Numbered from the stretch's first letter, positions 1-12,011 are shown. The stretch is 64,000 nt of DNA from Flaccisagitta enflata (GCA_965153355.1 OZ231126.1:46066001-46130000); one strand, 5' to 3'. Translations and numbers: made by a program. Notes: generated from the letters alone by a model not told the origin.

Positions 1-89
1 CTTAGAGTCATGTTCACGCGACTTCAAATGAAGATAAAGACACAACTGACACCTCTAAAACACTAGCTTTGGCATTTTACTCTGCTAAA

Positions 90-447
<358 letters not shown>

Positions 448-537
448 TTCTTGGCGGTAACGAGATCGGGCCACTTTGTTCTCAGCCAGTGAATCCTTGC
501 AGTTCATTCCCGTGTCAAGGCGGCGCCACATGTTATG

Positions 538-965
538 CTGAAAACGATTTGTATTTTCATGATGGAGAATAAAAACGCGTGAAACACCCTGTATAAAACG
601 TAAATTGCATCTCCCTCAATTTTTAGTCGCGTGCACGCGACTCTACAACCTGCTTTGTCGGTCCGTCGGTCCGTCCGTCCGCCCATCACACTTTACTTTT
701 TTTCTGTTTTTGCAGCCTTTGGCCTCACTGCTCCTGCCTAAACGGTTTGTCGCCTCAACATGGCCCTCGCCCACCCGCACGCAACTTGGGTAGCCGTGTA
801 TCTGGCCTAAATTTTCGAATACCACTTTGGGCATCATCATCAGAGGCAGAATGATGATGCCTCTGATGATGATGCCCAAAGTGGTATTCGAAAATTTAGG
901 CAAAATTGTTCGTTTTTGCTCTTCTGCACTGTATTCTCCATCATGAAAATACAAATCGTTTTCAG
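538..965. repeat. Foldback element with two nested inverted-repeat pairs
   Basis: Outer arms 538-571 and 932-965 are perfect 34-bp reverse complements. Inside them, 805-848 and 858-901 are perfect 44-bp reverse complements around a 9-nt loop. An SL-repeat copy (621-813) and a mariner-type end (GAAACACCCTGTA, about 580-592) sit between the left outer arm and the inner palindrome. There is no coding potential. Confidence 0.85.
621..813 (+). repeat. SL-repeat copy (dispersed ~190-bp family)
   Basis: Near-full-length copy. It has a T-run, an 18-bp perfect palindrome (625-642, stem AGTCGCG), a CTCTACA segment, a CCGT/CGGT tetranucleotide run, a CACTGCTCCTGCC block, and the tail CCCACCCGCACGC...GTAGCCGTGTATCTGGCC. 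About 25 full or partial copies occur in the window on both strands. No TIR was found. It may be a SINE-like or other non-autonomous element. Confidence 0.8.
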
Positions 966-1290
966 TATTATACTACCGCACAGAGAGCCAAATAAGCTTG
1001 ATTCCAGGCGATAAACCAAAGGATTTTTTCAATTTCTAACTCTCAATATCTGCTGAAATGAGGAGGAGAGAACAAAATGGGTGTTTTGTTCTCTTAGAGG
1101 GGTTAGAATAAGGGGGTGAGTAGAAAAATGAAAAAAGTTTTTTTTTATCCAAGATATTGCAGTAAAAAGAGGCGATGCCCTGATCATGCCTCATCAAAAA
1201 AATTTTAACACCATTGCATAGAGGAGACTGAGCACATTCTAAATATGTAAGCATATGTGCATATTGCTGCCGCTTTGGCGCTCAGAGCAG

Positions 1291-1474
1291 ATGGAAAGTC
1301 ACTCTGGCAGCAATGGTTTTCAGTGACGATGTCCAGTTGAATCCTGATCTTTCCATCAACAAGAATGGCAAAGTGAGGAAGAGGAAGAGGCTCATTCATC
1401 AAATTGGACATGTTGGTGGCGCCTTGATAAGTCACTCAACTTTGGACAAAAAGTCCTGGGTTCAATCCTTATCT
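1291..1474 (+). CDS. Possible single exon of an unrecognised gene
   Basis: An open segment runs from a possible acceptor (CTCAGAGCAG, ending 1290) to a strong donor (GTAAGT at 1475). It encodes about 61 residues including a basic KVRKRKR cluster followed by LIHQIGHVGG. The composition is protein-like and unlike the surrounding repeats, and the donor is consensus. I do not recognise the family, and no partner exons were found nearby. It may be an isolated exon of a gene with large introns or a gene fragment. Confidence 0.28.
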
Positions 1475-1579
1475 GTAAGTAATACTTTTGATTCTCAAAA
1501 TTCTGCCCCAATGATGCCAATAATACATATAGATTATGGTTCATTAATTCAATTTGTATCAACCCTGTTTAATTCATAA

Positions 1580-2454
1580 AATATATTTAACTGGGTGTTA
1601 TCAGATGATGAATGGCAGTATTATCCCGTGAATATACAATTTAGCATATTTTTATGATCAATTATTTTTTATTTTGAAGGATCATTTACTTGTGTGTGGA
1701 AAAAAAGGTGTCTATGCAAGGTGTCTATTTGGCGCTGTCCTTTCAGTTCGCCAAATACACTGAGGGGAATTTTTCAAAGGAAAAATGATTGCGACTTAGA
1801 GGATAATATGATGGCGTTATTCTAAAATGGCAGCAAGTTCTTCCCCTATGTTGTTCTTATCATTTTCATTGCAAACTCTGGCAGTTGATCGGAGTGCCCT
1901 CGTCTGTCAATGAGATGCTTAAATAAATCTAAGACATAAGGAAACTGCTCAGCAGATTTGTCTGTGGTACAGTGTGTACCGGTGCTTGCGATAACGATTC
2001 GCAACATGTTATGATTTTTTTATTCTTTTTTTAATTTTTTGCATTTTCGCGATATTTTAAGTAACAAGAGAAAAAAATAAAGATGTGACCAAATTGACCC
2101 TAACATCTATGACGATAGCTTTGGCAACAGGCCTGTATACAATTGAGTTTCCCCCCCCCCCCCCGGCGGGGGGGGGAAATCATTGGGTTTGGAGATGGGG
2201 AAGGGAAAGCAAGAGGGAAAAGTTAAAAAATGAAAATTTGGGAAAAATATAACTTTTTGCAGTACCAAATCATAAACATTGTTTAGTAAAACCCAATTTA
2301 ACACTATTCAAACCTTAAATACACTGTTTTTGCTTTATTAAGAAAATCTTAGATTTTCAGAAGAACTCATTTAACGCTTTGGAAGAAAATCAAAGACGGG
2401 GGAATCAAAAGCCATTGTCTCCAAGTTTTATGACGCTAGCTTGTGCATTTTACT

Positions 2455-2455
<1 letters not shown>
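1580..2455. other. AT-rich non-coding stretch
   Basis: No gene seen. The only notable structure is a C14-GGC-G9 homopolymer palindrome at about 2148-2176. Confidence 0.5.
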
Positions 2456-2898
<443 letters not shown>

Positions 2899-3384
2899 AA
2901 CAAACACATTTAAACACACACACACACTGAAATGTAAATTGTGTAACTGTGAAGTATTCAAATATATTGAACATCTGTGCGCAGTTTTAAAGATCTTCAC
3001 ACATCAACATCAAGATCAATTTTGCTTCTTAGCTACCCAAGTACATATCTTTCTTTTCTTCCTTCTCTACCATCCTTAGATAAGGTTTTAATAAACTCAA
3101 AGACCAAGAGGAAAAAGAGACAAAGAGGCAGATTGAATAACAAAAACTGACAGACGTTCAACCAGACATGAGATGCACAACAGGCGTGCATTTTATGGAG
3201 TAACCAGTAACGCCGTTACTTGGAAGGACATGAGGGCCTCTCGGAGGGTCTCAGAAGAAGAAGAAAAAGAAGAGGAAGAAGCAGAAAGAGAAAACGAAAC
3301 AGAAATAGAAGAAGAAGAAAACAAAGGAAGAAAAAAACAAACAAAAAGAAAAGAAAAGGAATGAAAAAAGTAGAGAAAGAATGA

Positions 3385-3396
3385 AGATTCTTTCTG

Positions 3397-3460
<64 letters not shown>

Positions 3461-3462
3461 TC
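3385..3462. repeat. (TTTC)n microsatellite in a polypyrimidine tract
   Basis: A TTTC tetranucleotide run continues into a pyrimidine-rich tract to about 3570. It is preceded by an A/G-rich tract (3250-3370) that gives a Glu/Lys-rich ORF of no evident meaning. Confidence 0.95.
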
Positions 3463-3604
3463 CTCCCTTTCCCCCTTCCCTTGTTTTCCTTCTTTTCCTC
3501 CCTGCCTTCCTTTCAGTTTCCTAATACATCGTTCTCTTTCTCTCTCTCTCTTTCTTTCTCTCTCTCGCTCTTTCCAAGTCAATCAAATATCTCAAAGGTG
3601 TATG

Positions 3605-4528
3605 ATAAATAAGGCTGGATACGCTGCTGCCCTAGTCGCGTGCGGGTAGGCAGGAGTAGTGCTGGAGAAGGTCACTAGGTATCTGGGCAGGAGCCAGCAT
3701 ACTCAAAAAGCCTAAAACGTCAAAAGTGGCCAGGTCGCCCAAGGGCAACAGGTCATGATACCCTTGCCCTGCTTTGAGTGATTGTGAGTTGGAGTGAGGG
3801 GAAGCAGGGCAGCGGCCCCTAAGGGGACGAAGTCCTGTAGAACACGGGGGGACTCTCGTTCGTCCTGCCTTACCTGGATGAGATGCAACATAGAGGGTTG
3901 ACTGAGGGCCTTCAAGAGCTTAAATTGAGGTCTAAGAAGGCTGATGTCAGGCCTGAGAATGCTAATTTGAGACTTGAGAGGACCAACTTGAGGCCCAATT
4001 TGAGGCATGAGAGGACAGGTTTGAGGCATGGGAATTTTGATTTGAGGCCTGCGAGGCCTAGTTTGAGGTCTGAAAGACCAGGTTTGAGGCCTGAGAGGTC
4101 GGATTTGAGACCTGAGAGACCGGATTTGAGGCCTGAGAGGCTGGATTTTGAGGCCTGAGAGGCTGGATTGAGGCCTGAGAGGTTGATGAGGCCCAAAAGG
4201 CTGGATTTGAGGTCTGAGAGGTTGGCTTAGAGGCCTGAGAGGTTGGATTTAAGGCCTGAGAGGCAGGATTTGAGGCCTGGAGAGGCAGGGACTTGAGGCC
4301 TCAGGTTAGATTTTAGCCTGAGGCCTGATGAGGGGACGAACAAACCAACGAACGGACGAACGAACGAAAGTCCCCCTGCGTTCTACAGGACTACGTCCTC
4401 TTTGGGGCCACTGTCGTGCGGGATCTCAATCTAATTCAACAAACCAACCATCCAACCGACCAACCAACCAACCAGCCGACGGATTTGATTGACATAGTAG
4501 GGTGCAGAGTCGCGTAGCAAGCGACTAA
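3605..4528 (-). mobile_element. SL-repeat copy split by a minisatellite TIR element
   Basis: The tail half (3605-3729: GGCTGGATACG, GTCGCGTGCGGGT, GGGCAGGAG) and the head half (about 4437-4528: CCAACCGACCAACC run, then stem AGTCGC/GCGACT at 4508-4526) form one minus-strand SL-repeat. It is interrupted by the element at about 3730-4413. Confidence 0.65.
3730..4413. mobile_element. TIR element carrying a 21-bp minisatellite, copy 1
   Basis: It begins CAGGTCGCCCAAGGGCAA. Facing inverted repeats of about 60 bp (3807-3870 and about 4350-4413, core GCGGCCCC...GTCCTGTAGAACAC) enclose about 20 units of a degenerate 21-bp repeat of the type TTTGAGGCCTGAGAGGCCGG. The period is a multiple of three and nearly stop-free, so both strands show long LRPERP-like or LSGLKS-like ORFs. 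These are not genes. No transposase is present. Confidence 0.75.
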
Positions 4529-4529
4529 C

Positions 4530-5079
4530 AGGTCGCCCAAGGGCAATATGTGGTCAGCGATACCCGTTGCCCTGCTTTTGAATGACAGAATTGAGTGAGG
4601 GGAAGTGGCAGCGGCCCCAAAGGGGACGATGTCCTGTAGAACACAGGGGGAATTTTGTTTTTATTGCCTCAAGAAGTGTATGAGGTGCTGACTGAAGGCC
4701 TTCAAGAGCCTTCACTGAGGTCTAAGATGGCTGATGTAAAGCCTGAGAATGTCAAAGCTTGAGATAGCTGGCCCTGAGAATTTGGATTTGAGGCCTGAGA
4801 GGCCAGCAGGCTTTGAGACCTGAGAGGCTGGAATCAAGACCTGAGAGGCTGGATCTGAGTCCTGAGAGGCTGGATTTGAGGCCTGAGAGGTTGACTTGAG
4901 GTCAGAGGTTGATTGAGGCCTAAGAGGCTGGATTTGAGGCCTGAGAGTCCTAATTTGAGGCCTGAGAGGTCAGATTGAGGCCTGAGAGGCCCGAAGACAG
5001 GGGGACGGACCAACGAACGACGCACGAACGAGAGTCCCCTGTGTTCTACAGGACATCGTCCCCTTTGGGGCCGCTGCCC
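4530..5079. mobile_element. TIR element carrying a 21-bp minisatellite, copy 2
   Basis: Same architecture as the copy at 3730. The left end is CAGGTCGCCCAAGGGCAA, the TIRs lie at about 4607-4660 and about 5015-5079, and an eroded 21-bp array lies between. It abuts the end of the split SL-repeat. Confidence 0.72.
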
Positions 5080-5284
5080 AAAAAGCACACATGTTGGCGT
5101 GTGCTTATTCTAGACCTAGCAAAACGGCTAGTCACAATTAATGGTTGCGTGTTGGTTGATATCTTGATGGATCTGAATATGGCCAGCATGTACAAAGCTT
5201 TGTCCAATTGTCAGTAAAAGGAAAAAAATTGGAAGTGAAAGTGACATTAACGTCATACAGTTCCAGTTTGTTTTGAGAAATGGC

Positions 5285-5435
5285 TTTAGTCGTGGACTAG
5301 TGACTCTATAAGTGGTTTTGTCCGTCCGTCGGTCCGTCGGTCCGTTCGTAGTGATTGAGGCGATAGCAAAACGCGCATTTCCGCCCCTGCCCACCCATCC
5401 GCGACTGGTATTGGCCGTGTATCCGGCCTTGTTTC
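5285..5435 (+). repeat. SL-repeat copy
   Basis: The stem-loop lies at 5288-5305 (AGTC/GACT with adjacent G-T pairs), followed by CTCTATAAGTGG, a CCGTCGGT run, TGCCCACCC and the tail GGCCGTGTATCCGGCCTTGTT. Confidence 0.8.
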
Positions 5436-5439
5436 CTCC

Positions 5440-6860
5440 TTAACTCATTGATTGACTTGGACAGGTTTTCAGCGCAATTGCTTAAATGACTGCATTCATA
5501 ATGGACCAATACTTTCATATATCCAGCCAACTCCATGAACACATCTTGATCACAAGAAAAAAGAGCTTTCAGAACCATCTCAAAATGGTTGTGGATGTTA
5601 AAGGATTTTGTTGCTCATTAGAAGAGATTTGATATGAAGAGATTTGATATGTATTATAAGTTGTATAGCAAGAAGTATATACATGGAAAAGCAGTAAAAG
5701 GAGGTTACAAGAAATGATACCTGTTGGTCCAATGTTTGTGTGTGTGTAGGCTTTGGCTTATTCTCACCTTTTTTCTTATGCATGAAAAACGCTTCTTTTA
5801 CTCGCTTTGAGAAAGAGAGAGGTGAGTTGGCAGGTTCATAAGGAAAATACATGTACATGCTACTCGGCAGAAAAATATGCCTGCTTGCTATCATTTGTTT
5901 TTAGCATTCCTACCTTCCTTCCAGTGCTCTTTTCCGTCCTTTCTTCTTTCCTTCCTTCCCTCCTATTGGTCCCACTTTCCTTCCCTTCTTCCATTCTTGC
6001 CTCCCATCCTGCCAATCTTGCCCCACTTCAATCCTTCCATCCATTCATTTTAACCATTCCTCCTCCCTTCCTTTCTTACTTTTCTTCCTTCGTTCCCTCG
6101 GTCCTCCATTCCTTCTTGCTTGTATCTGCCGTTTGTGCATGGACAAAACAAAACAGCAATAATTCACCTTACACTTTTTGGGCAGTGGCTCCAGAGGGGC
6201 TGGTGACCTATATGATTCCATATAGGGCCATATCTCCAGTTGCCGTACATCCCCCCCCCCTCCCAAGTCTCAAACCAGGCAAACTAAGGCCATAAGGGTA
6301 TCTGAGAGTCGGAAGATCCTAGGTGAAAATATAAGATACTCGGAAGAAAAGAAAAAAATGCACGTCTGATGCACAAAAAGAAAAACATGCACTGAAAAAA
6401 GAGGCTCCCATTCACGACTTTTTTCCGGTTGGCGAGTGGCGCCTTAATTGGTACTTGTTATGTCCACTTATCCTGTAGCATTTTTTCCCGTGTGAAATGA
6501 TTAAAAAAATTTCATCCTTATTTAAGTTTTTGTTCCTCTCAAGAAAGCTTATCCGCTCAATGCACAGTAATCATCCCAAGAATCAGGTTTTTCAATCAAA
6601 ATGCCAGCAAGTAATGCAAACAAAAAAAAAACAGCTTATGGATGAGAGAAAAAAACGGTGAAAAACCAAAAATCCAAAAAACCTAATCAGTGAAAGTTGG
6701 CAATCACTCCACCGTTTTTTTTTTGGTTGGTGAATCACCGAATCCCAAGCCTTATGACAAGTACACAGTCGCAAAGATATGTGAAATATACAAAGTGGGC
6801 ATGTTAGGGGTGGGAGAGAAACACGGGTTCTTCAAAAATCTTCTCGACTTCACTAAACGC
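5440..6860. other. Non-coding stretch with a CAGCGGCCCC-type relic
   Basis: No gene recognised. The stretch holds a CTTCC-rich pyrimidine tract (about 5905-6120), a relic of the GGGCAGTGGC...GACCTATAT element type (about 6178-6300), and A/T-rich sequence. Short ORFs here lack features. Confidence 0.45.
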
Positions 6861-7012
6861 TTTTTTAGTCGCGGACGAGCGACTCTATTAGAGGCTTTGT
6901 CCGTCCATCCGTCCGTCCGTCGGTTGGTTGGTCCGTTGGTGAGCACGAGTCGACAAGTGGAAAACCAGTGTTTCCGCCCCTGCCCACCCGTCCGCGACTG
7001 GTATTGGCCGTG
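6861..7012 (+). repeat. SL-repeat copy
   Basis: Stem AGTCGC/GCGACT at 6867-6884, then CTCTATTAGAGGC, a CCGTCGGTTGG run, TGCCCACCCGTCCGCGACTGG and GGCCGTG. The tail is truncated. Confidence 0.78.
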
Positions 7013-7068
7013 AGCTAGTCACTGAATCACGAACTTAGAGCTGGAAATGAGGCCGATATAAAGCCTGA

Positions 7069-7672
7069 TTCCACTGAAGCACGACTTCGTGCTTCAGTGG
7101 AATTGGAATTCGTGCTTCAGTGGATTGACCCCTGACCTCTTTTCAAATTGCAATGAAACAAAAAGTCAATCCAGTTTTTGTTTGATTGGTTGCTACAATT
7201 CATTTCAGTTTGATTAGAAATTCTTTTTATATCTCTTATTCAACTAAAGATAGGTTTTTCTTTCTGTTATAAATTGTTATCTTTGGAAAATATCTCTTGA
7301 TTTTTTTTATTTTTAAGTTATTTTCATGAGAAAAACTTTTTTCCTATCACATGAATTTATGTCTTTATGAAAGATAATGAGTTTTCCCACATAAATTTGT
7401 TGATATGATAAAAACGTAGTAGATGTAAAAAGATATTTTGCTTTTGATATTAGCATTCTCTTTACTTAGTAAGTCTACTTAGGTGAACAGAAAAATTAAA
7501 AGAGGTAAAAAGAAAGATGATGATTTCTTTAGATAAAAGTAAATGAAGGTTACTTTGACTCGCTTTCCTACAATGACAAAATCAGTTGTTTTCAATTCCA
7601 CTGAAGCTCGAATTGCTAAGAGCACTAATTATTCTTCATTCCACTTAAGCACGACGTCGTGCTTCAGTGGAA
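7069..7672. repeat. Foldback element with hairpin termini
   Basis: The left terminus is a perfect 16-bp hairpin (7069-7084 with 7087-7102, arm TTCCACTGAAGCACGA) plus a further copy of one arm (7107-7124). The right terminus is a related hairpin (7639-7672). The AT-rich interior of about 500 bp has no ORF. Confidence 0.7.
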
Positions 7673-7913
7673 ATGATTTTAACTTACGCACAATTTTCAT
7701 GCTTAAATGGTTGCCTGTTGGCCGTGTATCCGGCCTTGTTCCTTCAAAGTGACGGGCTGTGCCAGCACACGTGCTCACACAGACACACACTTTACGCAAT
7801 CACACCGACACATGCAACCAGAGACACAAAAAAACAAACTAGACAAATACAAACTTACAATCTAACCCGGTCAAAAGCATTTAACAAAGAAATCTCTTTT
7901 CTGCTCCATCTAG

Positions 7914-8397
7914 GAAATCGCCGAAAACTTCGCCTTCTGCTGCGCCTCTGCGATCGCATTCAGAAAAATGAAAAGCTCAACCTTTTCTCTCACTTGAGCG
8001 CCGTTGCAGCCTCTTCTACCTCCTCCTCCTCTCCCTCCACTTCCAACGCGGTCGTTGTAACACCTCGAGTCGACGCCTTGACGGAACTGAAGCGAATCTT
8101 CGCCGATTGCATTATGAAGGAGCCCGTCGCCGATCCACCGACTAACTTGTTGGCGGCTCGACGACGCATCCTCGACTGCATCTTTGAGGATCCCATCTTC
8201 GAGGATCCTGAAGGCATTCTCGAGGTTCCGCAGGAATTGCGCGAAAGCGTTGGAAAGTTGATCTGTCCGATGGCGAAATGTCTCGCTGATGCGGGCTCAT
8301 CTTCGTCCTCCAGCATCGCCCCTAAAATGATCCCGAAAATTGACACGGTGACAGTAACAGGAAATAATTATAATTCGACGTTAACGCGAGGCAAGGA

Positions 8398-8474
<77 letters not shown>

Positions 8475-8920
8475 CCACCACCGCCGCACCAGCTGCCTTT
8501 TGTCAACGAGTCACCAGCCCCGAGATGGCCAAGGCCCGGCTAGCTACTGAAACCGCCGGGTTAGAGAAGTTGCTTCAATCTTTGGTTCAATCTCACACTC
8601 TGGGCCAGAAAGAAAAGAGAAAAAAATTGCTGCAATTTGAACAAACGCATCCACACATCTTTAGACGACTTTTCCCAACTCGTGAACATTTCGAAGTCAT
8701 TCTTGAACGGCAAAACCAAGGGATAAACGACAGGTATCCATCCTCTGCCATGAAAGAGCCGCTGAAGCTGCAACAGCAACCTGGCAGGCAGGTGGAGCAA
8801 TTGCTGCAGCAGCCACAACAGCAACCGCCCTTGCCAGGATCACATCAATCGGAGGGGAAAAACGAGGATGAAAAGAAGAAAAAAAGACGATCGTGGAAGC
8901 CAAACTTCTTCAGATTGTAA
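7914..8920 (+). CDS. Terminal exon of an unrecognised gene with a poly-Asn tract
   Basis: A plausible acceptor (CTGCTCCATCTAG, ending 7913) opens a frame of about 335 residues ending at TAA 8918-8920. The first part is basic and leucine-rich (NRRKLRLLLRLCDRIQ), then comes a Ser-rich linker. A segment with repeated LTELKRIFADCI and RRRILDCIFEDP-like blocks follows, then about 25 Asn encoded by AAC. Next is a helical stretch (AKARLATETAGLEKLLQSL, KEKRKKLLQFE), a Gln/Pro-rich stretch and a basic C-terminus (KKKKRRSW). Codon use and GC content differ from the flanking repeats. The open frame extends upstream to 7667 through repeat sequence, but that part is unlikely to be coding. I do not recognise the family; a nuclear protein would fit the composition. 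Upstream exons were not found. Confidence 0.55.
8398..8474 (+). repeat. (AAC)n microsatellite inside a coding exon
   Basis: About 25 AAC units encode the poly-Asn run of the exon at 7914-8920. The same trinucleotide occurs non-coding at 10322-10430, 33967-34097 and 54356-54444. Confidence 0.95.
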
Positions 8921-9430
8921 ATTCATAAAACCAATCTGAAATTTTGCCAAACATGCGTTATGGCCGGTAGTCATCAGAACTGATGGATTTGGGTTGCTTG
9001 TTTTGGGTTTTCTGTTGCATTTTTGTTGCTCACATCCCCTCTTGGTTCTACGGAAAAATATTACTAATTGGTTGCAGCTGCGTTGGTTAAACATTCCTGT
9101 GGTATCCTTTTGTCGTCACGACCCCCTAAAATTAATTCAAATTGCTCAATAATCTTCAATTGTGTAGTGCATGCTAAGTTAATTGCACAACCGAAAACTG
9201 GTCACGTGATATTTGTAACTTATGATTTGTATTCTTTTACGTAGTATGCATTTATTGTGATCACCGTTTAAAAATAGATACAAGAATTCATTGAAGTGTC
9301 ACAGGATTTTAGTGCTACTTTTTCTTTTCGCGTTTTAAGTGCAATTGATGTACTTGGTGTCTTTGGTTTTCCTGTCTCGTGAACTTAATTGTGTTGGGTA
9401 AAATTGTTGAATTCAAGCAATCATTCTCTT
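8921..9430. other. Probable 3' UTR and intergenic sequence
   Basis: Nothing beyond AT-rich unique-looking sequence. It probably includes the 3' UTR of the exon ending at 8920; no clear AATAAA was seen close to the stop. Confidence 0.4.
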
Positions 9431-9468
9431 TTTAGTCGCGTGCTACGCGACTCTACACCCCGCTTTGT
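9430..9468 (+). repeat. SL-repeat head fragment at a duplication breakpoint
   Basis: Stem AGTCGCG/CGCGACT (9434-9452) followed by CTCTACACCCCGCTTTGTC. The match to arm B of the inverted duplication starts at the next base. Confidence 0.75.
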
Positions 9469-9609
9469 CTTTTCAGTGTTGTTCATCCGCAGCACCGTTA
9501 ACGCGCACTCACATTCAAACACACACATAATCTCACACGAAAACAATCTTTACGATTCGGCAGCAAAAACTGCATGAGGAATATATGAAGTCAAACAGAA
9601 AGCTGACGA

Positions 9610-9612
<3 letters not shown>

Positions 9613-9695
<83 letters not shown>
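9613..9695. repeat. (TC)n microsatellite
   Basis: About 41 TC units. The counterpart in arm B is (GA)n at about 55120-55201. Confidence 0.97.
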
Positions 9696-9697
<2 letters not shown>

Positions 9698-9959
9698 AAA
9701 TCCAGTGCGATCCACACTGGCTTTCGTTCGTCATGTGTGTAATGAGGAATTTTGGTGTGACGCGTTACAAAGGAGAGATTGGGTCGGTTCAGGGATTTGA
9801 AAGAGAGCGCGGAAATCCGAAAGATGGAACAAAGCTCATTGCTCAACTGGGAAAACGGGCCTCGGAGGACCTTTTCGAGTTCAAGAGAAAGAGAGAATGA
9901 GACAGAGAGTCAGAGGGGAAACAGTAAGAGAAACGAAGACACATAGAGAGCGAGATCGA

Positions 9960-9961
<2 letters not shown>

Positions 9962-10003
<42 letters not shown>
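9962..10003. repeat. (GA)n microsatellite
   Basis: About 21 GA units. The counterpart in arm B (54784-54850, TC) is longer. Confidence 0.95.
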
Positions 10004-10007
<4 letters not shown>

Positions 10008-10321
10008 GGCGCACGCATGGGTCTTGTTAAAAGGGGCCCTCGATTGTGTTTTCAGCGTTGTTTTCTCGCCTTCTATTCTTCTCCGATTCTCATCGAATGA
10101 GTGGTTAACACCTTTTTTGTATGATGGTTATGAGCGAGACTATAACTGAATGATCAATAATGGACTTATGGTAATGATGACTCGTGAAGTCAAAGTGAAC
10201 AATTGCTAAAGGAATGGGAGCTGCGGTGATGTTTGGTTGTTGGGTTTTGGTTGTTTTGGTTTTGGCTGTAGTGGTTGTGGTTGTGGTTGTTATTGTAATC
10301 AATTTAGTTGTAGTTCTTGAG

Positions 10322-10336
10322 GTTGTTGTTGTTGTT

Positions 10337-10422
<86 letters not shown>

Positions 10423-10430
10423 CGTTGTTG
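10322..10430. repeat. (GTT)n microsatellite
   Basis: About 35 GTT units with rare ATT/GTC variants. The counterpart is (AAC)n at 54356-54444. Confidence 0.97.
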
Positions 10431-11050
10431 TTATACTGGTTATTGTTGTCATGTCGCACCATCGAAGCCATGGTAATCGTCGTTGTTATTATGGTCGATG
10501 ATGCTTACTTTTTTCAATGGTCGTAGATAAAGGGACATCATCAACGATTATATCGGCAATGCATAATTCCCTATGCATGATGATGTCGTTATTACTGATA
10601 AAGCATGATTATTGTCAGGATTATCAGATTTTTTAAAGCGGTGCTCGCGAGTTTTCTTCGCTTTGTTTTTCTCCACCTCACGATTGGTGACAAGCGGGTG
10701 ATTTTCTGATCAATCGCCGGTGACCCGCGGTTGATCCGCTGCCGCCCCTTTGCCGACATGCTGATTTTAGCAGCAAAGTCGAAGAACAGCCGCGGAGAAT
10801 GCCGAATTTTCGTTGTTCTCGTTTTGTGCAGCGAGCCCTAAGGGCTGATGTCCAAAAGGTGTGAATTTCCTTACGTTCGTCCATCCACCTATCCATTCAT
10901 CCATCCGTCCATACCCCGAGACCTTCAAGGCCCTAATCTGACTCTTTCAGGCCTATAATCAGTGCTAAGAGGCCAAAATCAACTCGCTCAGACACAAAAT
11001 CATCCCTTGGGCCTAAAATCAGCTCTCTGGAGCCCAAATTTAACCCTCTA

Positions 11051-12011
11051 CAGGGTGTTTCACGCGTTTTGAGGTATTCTAAAATGACATATCTCTGCTT
11101 CTAGTAACTTTTTTTAACTTCTGAAAAAAGATCTAGAAAGATCATGATCTGCAGATTTCACATGTATAATCTCATTATATTGCAATAATTTTTAAAGCGA
11201 GCATGTAAATTTGAAGTAGAATAATGATTTCAGACTCTGCTTTTTCCGCTCTTTTAGTTGTGGACACGCAACTTTATAAGAGGCTTTGTTCGTCCATCGG
11301 TCATTTGGTTGGTCAGTAGAGGTGATCGAGTGTGGCATTTTCAATGTTTTTTGCGTATGTTTGAATGTTCGGGGTGGGTTGGGGTGGGTTGGGGTAAGGT
11401 TGGGGGTTGGATGCCCCCGCCCAGCCATCTGCAACAATAGTGACCCCGCGTGACCGCGTCACTTGTTTATCAATAGTGCTAAACTATTCATTTTTGATAT
11501 TTTTACATTTTGCTTTTAACGTTTTAACAAGGCCGGATACACGGCTACTTTTGTCGCGTGCGGGTGAGCAGGGCAGTGATAGAATAGGTCACTGAGGAAT
11601 ATGAGCAGGAGCAGTGAGCTCAAAACGCTCAAAACGCAAAAAAATGGGGACCAACCAACCGACGAATGGACAGACAAAGCGGGTTAAAGAGTCGCGAAGC
11701 ACACGACTAAAAACTACATGATTAAAGCTTTAAAATGAATAAAGCCAGGCTTTGTAGCTAATGATAACAGATTTTTGGTGATTAAGTTTTGTATCATTCA
11801 AAAATTTTGTGAAAAAATGACAGGCACTCTGAAATCACATACAGACTACAAAGCCATATGGTTGTTTCAAAAATTATCGCAATATCATGAGATTTTACAA
11901 GAGACATCTGCAGATCATGACCTTTCTAGATCTTTTTTAAGAAGATGGAAAAAGTTACTAAAAGCAGAGATATGTCGTTTTAAAATACCTCAAAACGCGT
12001 GAAACACCCTG
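11051..12011. mobile_element. Mariner-like foldback element with ~200-bp TIRs
   Basis: Termini CAGGGTGTTTCACGCGTTTT and its reverse complement are flanked by TA on both sides (11049-11050, 12012-12013). The arms (about 11051-11250 and about 11790-12011) are imperfect inverted repeats over roughly 200 bp. The CAGGGTGT terminus and TA duplication fit the Tc1/mariner superfamily. No transposase is present. The centre is occupied by two SL-repeat copies. Confidence 0.72.
11250..11716. repeat. Two SL-repeat copies, tail to tail, inside the mariner-like element
   Basis: The plus-strand copy at about 11251-11435 has stem AGTTGTG/CGCAACT (11256-11273). The minus-strand copy at about 11530-11716 starts AACAAGGCCGGATACACGG and ends at stem 11690-11708 plus TAAAAA. 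About 95 bp of unrelated sequence separates them. Confidence 0.72.

Noticed and set aside
621-813. Helitron end or tRNA-derived SINE assignment for the SL-repeat
   Set aside because: The hairpin followed by CTAAA on the reverse strand recalls a Helitron 3' end and the A-run recalls a SINE. However, no TC 5' end, A/T insertion rule or clear A/B boxes could be confirmed, so no class is assigned.
5807-6295. 162-aa Leu/Pro/Ser-rich ORF
   Set aside because: It runs through a CTTCC-rich pyrimidine tract and a TIR-element relic, with no domain-like sequence.
10105-10526. Poly-Thr, poly-Val and poly-Leu ORFs
   Set aside because: They are frames of the (GTT)n tract. The mirrored set at 54253-54662 has the same origin.
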